DNA of 51,610 nt from Mariniblastus sp. Lineage in GTDB: Bacteria; Planctomycetota; Planctomycetia; Pirellulales; Pirellulaceae. The notes below the pieces were generated by a model. The model was not told the origin of the DNA, did no database searches, and worked only from the letters and a program-made list of their open reading frames with translations. The translations under genes were made by a program, and so were the position numbers. Location of the stretch: assembly GCA_023300235.1 (NCBI GenBank), contig JALZWN010000061.1, positions 1 to 51,610 of the forward strand, read 5' to 3'. Shown piece after piece: positions 17,910-25,840 of this stretch; position 1 is the stretch's first letter, and each line of letters starts with the position of its first letter.

Positions 17910-18650
17910 CCGAGTGAATGTGGTTCTTGGGGAGTTTTAGTGGCTGGCCCAAGAGTTTCGATTGTTTTGTCAGTCGCGTGGGGGCCATGCTTCACAGCTT
18001 TGAGGGTAAGAGGGGCTAATGAGTACTGGCATGCTTACCCGAGCGATGTGCTTCTGGGATAGTCCCGTGAGCATGTTGTTTCGAGGCCTTCTAAAGTGAA
18101 TCCATTTTAAACCGCGTAAACGTGGCACGTTCACTGGCCAAAGCCAAGTCGATGTCACGTTGAGACTTGCCTACTAGAAGGCTGTCAGTTGACACACGCC
18201 CCACTGAATTCCCGGAAGGGCCGTGAATGAATGTTGAGTTTAAGTACTACGTCACTGACTGTTCGTTAATCTGCGAATTCGAGACTTCTCGGTCTGCCAC
18301 CACTATCTGGTTTTGGGGCTCTACCTTGGAATCCAATCATTATGAGGCGCTGCCTCGTGTGTGGTATTGGGGGCTGCCATGCGTCATGAGCAGCACGGAA
18401 GGCAGCACCTGGGGGGGACGATTTTACAAGCTCTGCTTTTCAATTACGCTTTTGGTGCTGAAAAAAATCCTAACCACGGATGAACACTGATAGACACGGA
18501 TCGGCGTTTGGAAGTCCGTGTATATCGGTGTCCATTCGTGGTTGATTTTCTTATTTAGCACATCGAAAAAGCCTGTCTTTTTCGACGCGTATCGAGTTGA
18601 GCTGTTGGTGAAAATTCTTGAAGCCCAAGGGGGATTTAAAAGCGATGTGG
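17910..18650. other. intergenic region of 741 bp with a palindromic repeat
   Basis: Between convergent genes. It includes the inverted repeat at 18472-18543 and an 87-codon frame (18227-18490) of no recognisable family. Otherwise nothing identified. Confidence 0.5.
18472..18543. repeat. REP-like inverted repeat
   Basis: Arms of 29 nt (18472-18500 and 18515-18543) are reverse complements at 25 of 29 positions, separated by 14 bp. The left arm begins AACCACGGATGAACAC. Sequences of this kind are widely dispersed in planctomycete and other genomes; a related half-site is at about 7440-7470. It may act as a bidirectional terminator between convergent genes. Confidence 0.85.
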
Positions 18651-19145
18651 TTAAAGGCTTTCAAATCGCTGTTCTTTGAGGTTTTTCTTGACGGACCCGG
18701 CGGCAAAGATTTGTCCACTCATGGCAATGTACACTCCAGGCGGTTGCGACTGGACTGCTGCGACGGCCATGCCAAGATTGAAAGCGGCATCGGTCGTGCG
18801 GAAACGAGCGGGGGTGATGGCCCCGGTCAAGACGACCGTTTTTTCGGTGAGCGAAGCCAGCTTTTCTGCGGTTTTTGTCATCGTGTCGGTTCCATGTGTC
18901 ACGATGAAACGTTTGTCAGGTGAGCTATCGATGGCGTCGAAGATGGATTGGCGGTCTTCGTCGGTTAGCTCCAGGCTGTCTTTCCGCATCAAAGGGGTGA
19001 TCTCGTAATCAATGTTCACGTTCCCTTCGGCGAGAATCTGGGCGATCAGCGAGTCACCGACGGTGAATTCACTGTTGGCGTCGAAGTAGATTTTATCGAT
19101 CGTCCCGCCGGTTGTTACGAATCTGATCCGGTTATTGTTGTCCAT
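18651..19145 (-). CDS. single-domain asparaginase-like protein
   Basis: 164 residues that match only the N-terminal domain of bacterial L-asparaginases. TTGGTID (11-17) and THGTDTM (83-89) carry the two catalytic threonines and the aspartate, and the SVKKNLK segment near 151-157 holds a lysine where asparaginases have their catalytic lysine. The C-terminal domain is absent, although no frameshift is visible. The active site of normal asparaginases is completed by the partner's C-terminal domain, so activity here is uncertain; it may be a distinct hydrolase or binding protein. It starts 43 bp after ftsH on the same strand and is probably co-transcribed with it. Confidence 0.82.
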   Translation of the reverse strand: MDNNNRIRFVTTGGTIDKIYFDANSEFTVGDSLIAQILAEGNVNIDYEITPLMRKDSLELTDEDRQSIFDAIDSSPDKRFIVTHGTDTMTKTAEKLASLTEKTVVLTGAITPARFRTTDAAFNLGMAVAAVQSQPPGVYIAMSGQIFAAGSVKKNLKEQRFESL

Positions 19146-19188
19146 GCCTCTGTCACCTGAGCCGTTGCCAATTTTTGTGCCAGCTTTT

Positions 19189-21303
19189 TTAGCCTTCCGT
19201 TTCGCCGGTGGTTTCTGAGTCTGCTTGTTGTTCTGAATCGGATGGCTTCTGCTGGTCCTCCGATTCTTTTGCAGCTTTGGCTTTCGCTTCTTCTTCGGCG
19301 CGGGCTTTCTGCTTGGCTGCGTGAATGCTTTCGCCGATCAGTTCAGTGATCTGCTTGCGATCCAACTCCTCGTTCTCCATCAAGCCACGGGTGATTGCTT
19401 CCAATTCGTCCTTGTATTTTATCAGCATGTCCATCGCACGCTTGGCTGCGGTGGTCAAAATCGAGTGGACTTCCTCGTCGATCGTTTCCAGCGTGTGTTC
19501 GGAGAACTGGCTGGTTTTGTGGATCTGGCCGCCCAAGAACGGATCTTCGTCGCTGGTCTTGTAGCTGACAGGGCCAAGCTTTTCGCTCATCCCCCAGTGG
19601 GTTACCATTCGACGAGCCATTGAGGTGGCGCGTTCGAGGTCGTTTTCGGCACCGACGGAAAGTTCGTCGTAGATCAAAATCTCTGCCGCTCGACCGCCCA
19701 GCAACACGACCAAGTTGTCCAAGATGTCGTTTTGCGACATGTTCAGGCGGTCTTCGTCGGGGACCATTTGCGTGACGCCGAGTGCGCGACCGCGGGGGAT
19801 CACGGTGACTTTGTGTACGGGGCTGGCGCCTTTGAGCCGCCATGCGGTCAGGGTGTGGCCCGCTTCGTGGTAAGCTGTTTTTTCTTTTTCTTCGTTGGAC
19901 AGAACTTCTTCACGCTTGGCCCCCATCAGGACTTTGTCGTGCGCGTAGTAGAAATCTGCCATTTCGACTTTGGTTTTGTCTGCTCGGGCTGCCCACAAAG
20001 CAGCTTCGTTGACCAAGTTCTTGATGTCTGCTCCGGTCATACCCACGGTTGCTTGAGCCATAATGTCCAAATCGACATCAGGCCCTAGTGGAACTTCTCG
20101 CACGTGAACATTGAAAATCGCCAAGCGGCCGTTTCTGGTCGGGCGGCTGACGGTCACGTGGCGGTCAAAACGACCTGGGCGTAGCAACGCGGGGTCCAAA
20201 ATATCGGGGCGATTGGTTGCCGCGACTACGATGACCGAGTCGTTGACTTGGAAGCCGTCCATTTCGCCAAGGATTTGGTTGAGCGTTTGTTCACGTTCGT
20301 CGTGTCCACCACCGACGCCGGCACCGCGTTGGCGACCGACCGCGTCGATTTCATCGACGAAGATAATCGCGGGCGCTTGGGCTTTGGCTGTGGCGAACAA
20401 ATCGCGGACGCGGCTGGCACCTACGCCAACGAACATTTGAATGAATTCTGAACCATTGACCGAGAAGTACGGCACGCCCGCTTCGCCAGCGATGGCTCGG
20501 GCGAGCAATGTTTTTCCGGTTCCCGGTGGGCCGATCAGTAATGCGCCTTTGGGGACGCGGCCGCCAAGTTTCTGGAACCGCGTCGGGTCTTTGAGGAATT
20601 CCACGATCTCGCCGAGGTCGGCTTTGACGCCTTCGAGGCCGGCGACGTCTTTAAAGGTGACGGGTTTGTCGGAGGCTTCGTATTTTTTGGCTGGGCTACG
20701 AGAAAAGCTTGATAGGAAGCCACCGCCGCCCATCATTTGGTTTTGCGAGCGGCGCATCGAGACCATCATGAACATCAAGATGCCAAACGTCATTGCCAAA
20801 AACATGGCGTAGTACCAAGCCGATGCGTTGTCAGGTGGGTTGACGTCGTAGCGAATTGTGTCGACTTTTCTGACGGCTTCTAGAGCGTGTTTGTAATCCG
20901 GTGAATCGGGGCCGCTCAAGTTGACCGAGAAAAACTTTTCTAGCTTGGCGTTCTTGGCCGGTTTGTCCAAGCTGCCGGTTCGGCGGTCGTATTTAGGTTG
21001 TTGGCTGGGCTGCACTTTGAACATGCCGGTGGCCGAGTAGGGACCGAAGTTCACGAATTTGATCAGCGTATCGAGCCGCTGGTCTTTGTCGTCGCGCACC
21101 TCTGCACCGCTTTGGTCTTTGCCATCGACAAAGTTCAGGAAATCTTTGTAGCTGATTTCGGATCGCGGAGTGCTGGTGAAAATGCTTACTAGCAACATGA
21201 TGATCAGGAAAACAAACAATGCCGGGAACAGCCAATTAAAGCTGCGGCCTGCTCGTCCCTGATTTTCGTCTTGTGAGCGTTGTGGGTCTGAAGGGTTGTC
21301 CAT
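19189..21303 (-). CDS. ftsH: ATP-dependent zinc metalloprotease FtsH
   Basis: 704 residues from ATG 21303 (a GTG at 21330 would add nine). It extracts and degrades membrane and regulatory proteins at the inner membrane. Residues 22-45 and about 165-182 are the two membrane helices around a periplasmic domain. AAA domain: Walker A GPPGTGKT (258-265), Walker [10 protein letters not shown], the SRH arginines in RPGRFDRHV; the zinc site HEAGH lies at 479-483. The C-terminal 45 residues are Lys/Glu/Ala-rich. The ATG is preferred because AAGGA stands just upstream. An inverted repeat lies 67-88 bp upstream of the start. Confidence 0.97.
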   Translation of the reverse strand: MDNPSDPQRSQDENQGRAGRSFNWLFPALFVFLIIMLLVSIFTSTPRSEISYKDFLNFVDGKDQSGAEVRDDKDQRLDTLIKFVNFGPYSATGMFKVQPSQQPKYDRRTGSLDKPAKNAKLEKFFSVNLSGPDSPDYKHALEAVRKVDTIRYDVNPPDNASAWYYAMFLAMTFGILMFMMVSMRRSQNQMMGGGGFLSSFSRSPAKKYEASDKPVTFKDVAGLEGVKADLGEIVEFLKDPTRFQKLGGRVPKGALLIGPPGTGKTLLARAIAGEAGVPYFSVNGSEFIQMFVGVGASRVRDLFATAKAQAPAIIFVDEIDAVGRQRGAGVGGGHDEREQTLNQILGEMDGFQVNDSVIVVAATNRPDILDPALLRPGRFDRHVTVSRPTRNGRLAIFNVHVREVPLGPDVDLDIMAQATVGMTGADIKNLVNEAALWAARADKTKVEMADFYYAHDKVLMGAKREEVLSNEEKEKTAYHEAGHTLTAWRLKGASPVHKVTVIPRGRALGVTQMVPDEDRLNMSQNDILDNLVVLLGGRAAEILIYDELSVGAENDLERATSMARRMVTHWGMSEKLGPVSYKTSDEDPFLGGQIHKTSQFSEHTLETIDEEVHSILTTAAKRAMDMLIKYKDELEAITRGLMENEELDRKQITELIGESIHAAKQKARAEEEAKAKAAKESEDQQKPSDSEQQADSETTGETEG

Positions 21304-21369
21304 AAGTCCTTGGGGTTTACGAAGTCCCACCAGGTTGGTGGTGCCTTGGTAAATGTTATGTCAAAGTTG

Positions 21370-21391
21370 TCCCGCGTTCGGTAACACGGGA
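21370..21391. promoter_or_regulatory. inverted repeat upstream of ftsH
   Basis: TCCCGCGTT, a 4-bp spacer (CGGT), then AACACGGGA: 8 of 9 positions are complementary. It sits 67-88 bp before the ftsH start codon. It could be an operator for a dimeric regulator or part of the leader hairpin; no T run follows, so it is not a terminator. Confidence 0.45.
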
Positions 21392-21701
21392 AATATCGGA
21401 TGTGGTTTTCAGCCAAAACTGACCGGGACGGAAATTGTAACGAATATAGCTAAACCCCGCGACGGCTGTTATTGGGCAAAGAGACGGGGGATTTGTGGTG
21501 TTGGGGGTGGTCGAGCTTGGCCTTCGAGGGTGTGCCCTGTGTCAAAACGTCTTGGCTGGGGGTGCGATGGTATTAAAACTTGCTAGGACGGAAGGTCGCA
21601 AAGCAAGGTTTCGTGCTAGTTCTTCGCGTCTTGGCGGCTTGGCGTTAAATAATTTTTGAAGACGAATTTTGATCGGTGATTATTGGGAGGGATCAGAACT
21701 G

Positions 21702-21753
21702 CCTGATCTTTCGGCCTGATCTTTTGGCCCAATCTTTCGGCTCAATCTTTCGG
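21702..21753. repeat. four imperfect 13-bp tandem repeats
   Basis: Four units of 13 bp: CCTGATCTTTCGG, CCTGATCTTTTGG, CCCAATCTTTCGG, CTCAATCTTTCGG. Substitutions only, no length change. Confidence 0.92.
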
Positions 21754-21790
21754 CAACAGTGCACTCGTCGTAAATCGTTAGTTCTCAGTT

Positions 21791-21868
21791 AAGTAACTCA
21801 GATAAGTAACTCAGATAAGTAACTCAGATAAGTAACTCAGATAAGTAACTCAGATAAGTAACTTATTG
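21791..21868. repeat. six 13-bp tandem repeats
   Basis: Starts of AAGTAAC are spaced exactly 13 bp apart (21791, 21804, 21817, 21830, 21843, 21856). The unit is AAGTAACTCAGAT; the sixth copy changes at its end and runs into two further copies of GTAACTTATTGAGG. Confidence 0.95.
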
Positions 21869-21959
21869 AGGGGTAACTTATTGAGGTCGATGCAAAAGGC
21901 TGTCACGCGGCGGGGCTCATTGTTCACCAGCGTGTTTGTGGTGAAGGATGCCATGCTGA

Positions 21960-24839
21960 CTAATCTTTGGCTTGCAAGAAAAACTGCAGTTCGAACGATT
22001 CGATGCCTGTGGGCAGTTGAGCCATCAAGGCGGGCATTCGAGAATCGGGATTGGATCGAATCAGCTGTTGCAATGCAGAAACTTTGTCCGGATCAAGCAA
22101 CCACTCTGCTTTGACTGACCGGCCGCTTTGAATCGCGCGGTTGGCGTGATCAAAAATCGCCGCTCGATCGATCCCACGCGTCTGACCAATGTGCTCGACC
22201 GAATATCCGTCAACGATCAATTGCCAAGTCCAATAGAAGGACGGCTGGACGGATGAGGTTTCCGGAAGGTCTCTGCGAATGATCCGGTCGCTGAGCGGTT
22301 TGTCGGGGGTGGTGCGATCGGCCGGAGGTTGAGTGGTGACGTCAGACGAAACTTTCGCCGGCGATTCGTCGGCCGGCTCGTCATCTTCAAAACCCTCCGC
22401 CTCCGGGGCTTCGTCCGCTTCGCTGGCGAGGTCCACTTCGCTGGCGAGGTCCATCTCAAAGCCCAGGCCAAACGTATCGTTGATCAAGTCCGTTTCTTCG
22501 TCTGAGTCGATTTCTGAGTCGATGTCTGGGTCGATGTCTGGGTCGATGTCTGGGTCGATTGGGGCCACCGACAGCGAATCACTGGTGGCGGTCAACGTTT
22601 TCGTTTGGGCGTCGTCTTGATTTTCGCGAACTTGATTTTCGCGGACTTGATCTTGCTGGTCGTCGGTGGCTTGGTCGTTTTCGTTTTTGTTTTCCGACGT
22701 GGAGTGGGTTCGATGCGGTTTTTTATTTTTCAGTTGAGACGACAGGATGCTGGCTAGTTTTAATGGCAGTAGCGTTGTGAAATCCAGGTCGACGGCGCCG
22801 AGCATGACTTGTCGGCCTTCTTCGGTCACCTGCATCGTGGGGCGGAATTTTGTGGTTTCGACTTGCGACAAGTACCCTCGTGCCAGCAAAAAATCCAATA
22901 GCTCGACCACATCCGATTGTCGAAGCGACCGGAGCAATCCGTGAGTTGGGATTCGGTCGAGGCCGAGTTGTTTGATTTTTTTTGAGGTGGAACCGGTCAA
23001 CATTTGAGCGACCAAAGTTTTGCCAAAGCGTCCGTGCGTTCGGGCCGCACCGCTGATGGCGACTTGGACCGCGTAGAGGCAAGCGTCTGGGCTGCCGAAG
23101 CTTTTGTCGGACACTGGGCCGAGGTCTTTGGTGGCTCCGCAGTTGTCACAGTTGCCGCAGCGTTTACGATCGGGGTCGCCGAAGTATTCGAGAATCTCTA
23201 ATTGACGGCAACGACGAGTGGTCGCCAACCGAATCACGCTGTCGAGTTTGTCGTGTTCGGCGCGTTGTCGTTTGGCCAGTTCGTCAAAATCGATCTCTAG
23301 CTCAGAGAATCGTTTCCGTCGGTCCTTGACGTGAATCGCTCGCCCGCGAAACGGCGGCACGTAGTCAAGCATCGGTAGCTTGACCAACTGCCTGATCGTT
23401 CGATTGACTGCCTCCCATTTCATGTCGAGCGTTTCAGCGAGCCACTTCGGTTGAAACATCACTCGTTCGTGTCGCAGGTCACCGACGACTTTTTCCAACC
23501 CGCGCATTACATGCCGTTGGTTGCGTGCGGTTTGCGGCAGTAGGTCAATCAACGTGCGCATGTCCGAATCGATTCGAATTCCCGCCGCGTTCTGCCGGCT
23601 GTCCAAGCGTTCGATGGCGCCGGACTTTTCCAGCAAGTTTTCACACGTGGCGATGCCGGTGGTGCCGATTTGCAGACCCAGATCGTCTTTGACTTCTTGC
23701 AGCGTCATCTCGATCGGATTTTTGTCGATCGAGCACAGGTAAGCGTAGACTTCGCGAACGGTTTCTTTGGACGGATAAGAGTTTTCGATGAAAAACTCTT
23801 GGATGAATTTGTCTTGGTAAGAGTACAGCATCAGGCATTCGGAATGCTTGCCATCGCGACCGGCTCGGCCAGCTTCTTGATAATAGGCCTCGATGCTACC
23901 GGGGAGGTTATAATGAACCACGAATCGCAAATCCGATTTGTCGATCCCCATGCCAAACGCGTTCGTCGCGACGATGATCTCGATCTCGCCAGACATGAAC
24001 TGTTCTTGGACCTTCCGCCGCATGTCGATCGGCAAACCCGCGTGATAAAACGCGACGCTGCGATCGATTTCTTCGGACAGCAGTTCGATCAACTTCTCGC
24101 AGCTCTTGCGAGTCGAAGCGTAGATGATTCCGCAACCGGGGTGAGATTTCAAAAACTTGATCAGTGTTTGGTCTTTTTCGACGTTGCCTTTGGGGGCTTT
24201 GACGGAAAGGGTCAAATTGGTTCGCGCGAAACCGGTGACGAACTTGGTGTGGTCTTTAAATCGCAGGATTTTGGCGATGTCGTCTTGAACAAGACTGGTC
24301 GCGGTGGCGGTTAAGGCAACCGTTTGCGGGTTGCCCAAGCGTTCGCGGAATCGGCCCAGTCGCGCGTAGTCTGGGCGGAAGTCGTGTCCCCATTGCGAGA
24401 TGCAGTGGGCTTCGTCGACGGCGAGTAGTTGGATCTTGGTGCGTTGGACTGACCGCATGAACGAACTGCTGCGGAGTCGTTCGGGGGCGATGTAGATCAG
24501 TTTGTATTTGCCAGCGACCATGTCGCCGATGCGAGATTGTTGTTCGTCCAAGGTGAGGGTGCTGTTGATGAACGTCGCTGGGATGCCTCGTTCGGTCAAC
24601 GAGTCGACTTGGTCTTTCATTAACGCGATCAGTGGTGAGATCACGATCGTGACGCCTTCGCGGGCGATGGTGGGCAGTTGAAAGCACAGGCTTTTGCCGC
24701 CGCCGGTGGGCATGATGCACAGCGTGTCGTGTCCCGAAAGAATCGCTTCGATCACGTGCTGCTGTCCGGGACGAAATCCATCGAGCCCGAAATTGCCGAG
24801 CCATTGTTCAGGTTGGATGGTTTTTTCGGTCACGGACAA
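21960..24839 (-). CDS. recQ: RecQ-type ATP-dependent DNA helicase, long form
   Basis: 959 residues. 3'-5' DNA helicase acting in recombination and repair. Walker A MPTGGGKS (43-50), DEAH box (142-145), QEAGRAGRDG (321-330). The four zinc cysteines are C544, C561, C564 and C567, about 160 residues later than in E. coli, because a winged-helix-like insert lies at about 355-540. An RQC winged helix follows (about 585-690). There is no HRDC domain; instead an acidic, repetitive linker (about 700-870, with DPDI and VREN repeats) leads to a helix-turn-helix-like end (QLIVDGYSVEHIGQTRGIDR). The start is TTG 24839; a GTG at 24833 is possible; no Shine-Dalgarno sequence is visible. Confidence 0.92.
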   Translation of the reverse strand: MSVTEKTIQPEQWLGNFGLDGFRPGQQHVIEAILSGHDTLCIMPTGGGKSLCFQLPTIAREGVTIVISPLIALMKDQVDSLTERGIPATFINSTLTLDEQQSRIGDMVAGKYKLIYIAPERLRSSSFMRSVQRTKIQLLAVDEAHCISQWGHDFRPDYARLGRFRERLGNPQTVALTATATSLVQDDIAKILRFKDHTKFVTGFARTNLTLSVKAPKGNVEKDQTLIKFLKSHPGCGIIYASTRKSCEKLIELLSEEIDRSVAFYHAGLPIDMRRKVQEQFMSGEIEIIVATNAFGMGIDKSDLRFVVHYNLPGSIEAYYQEAGRAGRDGKHSECLMLYSYQDKFIQEFFIENSYPSKETVREVYAYLCSIDKNPIEMTLQEVKDDLGLQIGTTGIATCENLLEKSGAIERLDSRQNAAGIRIDSDMRTLIDLLPQTARNQRHVMRGLEKVVGDLRHERVMFQPKWLAETLDMKWEAVNRTIRQLVKLPMLDYVPPFRGRAIHVKDRRKRFSELEIDFDELAKRQRAEHDKLDSVIRLATTRRCRQLEILEYFGDPDRKRCGNCDNCGATKDLGPVSDKSFGSPDACLYAVQVAISGAARTHGRFGKTLVAQMLTGSTSKKIKQLGLDRIPTHGLLRSLRQSDVVELLDFLLARGYLSQVETTKFRPTMQVTEEGRQVMLGAVDLDFTTLLPLKLASILSSQLKNKKPHRTHSTSENKNENDQATDDQQDQVRENQVRENQDDAQTKTLTATSDSLSVAPIDPDIDPDIDPDIDSEIDSDEETDLINDTFGLGFEMDLASEVDLASEADEAPEAEGFEDDEPADESPAKVSSDVTTQPPADRTTPDKPLSDRIIRRDLPETSSVQPSFYWTWQLIVDGYSVEHIGQTRGIDRAAIFDHANRAIQSGRSVKAEWLLDPDKVSALQQLIRSNPDSRMPALMAQLPTGIESFELQFFLQAKD

Positions 24840-25078
24840 ATCGTCGGGAGGTAAATTACGTAAGACAAGTTGGTGGTGAGCATGGCAGTATAGCGTTTTG
24901 CCGGGATCACCGCTGCCGACAGTTTATGCTGGTGTTATATATACGGTGGAATTTTGGAATTTTTGCCGATTGAGATCTTTGCTGTGGAACTAGTGGTCTC
25001 AGATGACCGTAACGAGGTGATAGAATTCGCGGTAGCCCATCTGCACGGTTTGGGTTTTGGGAATACAATGGTTGCAAA

Positions 25079-25840
25079 ATGATCCGTATTAATCAACTCT
25101 GCAAAACGTTTTATGTAGCCGATCGCGAGATCCGTGCGGCTCAAGATGTGTCGTTCGAGGTTGGCGAGGGCGAGGTGTTCGGGCTGCTGGGGCCAAACGG
25201 CGCTGGCAAAACGACGGTGATGCGGATGATTCTGGGGTTGCTGAAACCTGACGCCGGCTTCGCTGAAATCAACGGAATTCGCAGCACCAATCAGCCCAAT
25301 GAGTTGAAGCGGCAAGTTGGTTTTGTGTCGGCGTCGGCGGGGATTTATCAATGGCTGACTGGCCGCGAGATGTTGGCTTTCTTTGGAGAGGTTTATGGGA
25401 TGGCCGAAGCCGAGTTGCCCGAACGGATTGAGCATTTGACGGATGTTTTGCGATTGGGTGATTTTATCGACCGCGGCTGTGCGACGCTTAGTACCGGGCA
25501 AAAGCAACGCTTGAATTTGGCTAGGGCGTTGATCCACGATCCGCCGGTGATGATTTTGGATGAGCCGACGTTGGGGTTGGATGTGGTCGGTAGTCAGGTG
25601 ATCTTTGATTACATTCAGCTTCTAAAACAACAAAACAAGATTGTTATTCTTTGCACGCACCGGCTCGAGCAGGCTCAGCGAGTGTGTTCGCGATTCGGTT
25701 TGTTGCATCAGGGGGCGATGGTGCTGACGGGTGATTTGAAAGAACTGCGTGCTCGGACGGGCAAGCAAGATTTGGTTGAGATGTTCATTGATTTGATCCA
25801 GCAAGATTCTGCTGCGGTTTCAGGCGGGCAGGCGGTTTAG
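25079..25840 (+). CDS. ABC-2 type ATP-binding protein, NatA-like
   Basis: 253 residues. Walker A GPNGAGKT (38-45), signature LSTGQKQR (137-144), Walker B ending MILDEP (158-163) and the switch histidine in CTHR. The family Q-loop glutamine is replaced by SAS in VSASAGIY. The GAGKTTVMRMILGLLKP stretch and the ATLSTGQ signature fit the NatA/DrrA group, which drives ABC-2 export permeases. The stop codon TAG is directly followed by the GTG of the next gene, so the two are translationally linked and form one exporter. The GFVSASAGIYQWLTGREML region is typical for Na+ or antibiotic exporter ATPases. Confidence 0.92.
   Translation: MIRINQLCKTFYVADREIRAAQDVSFEVGEGEVFGLLGPNGAGKTTVMRMILGLLKPDAGFAEINGIRSTNQPNELKRQVGFVSASAGIYQWLTGREMLAFFGEVYGMAEAELPERIEHLTDVLRLGDFIDRGCATLSTGQKQRLNLARALIHDPPVMILDEPTLGLDVVGSQVIFDYIQLLKQQNKIVILCTHRLEQAQRVCSRFGLLHQGAMVLTGDLKELRARTGKQDLVEMFIDLIQQDSAAVSGGQAV

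Larger units (their letters stand above)
21331..21959. other. intergenic region between recQ and ftsH with two 13-bp arrays
   Basis: 629 bp on the ftsH upstream side. Holds the inverted repeat at 21370-21391 and two tandem arrays (21702-21753 and 21791-21868). No gene supported. Confidence 0.6.

Noticed and set aside
24935..25537. 200-codon minus-strand frame
   Set aside because: Antisense of the NatA-like gene, Gln/Arg/His-rich.
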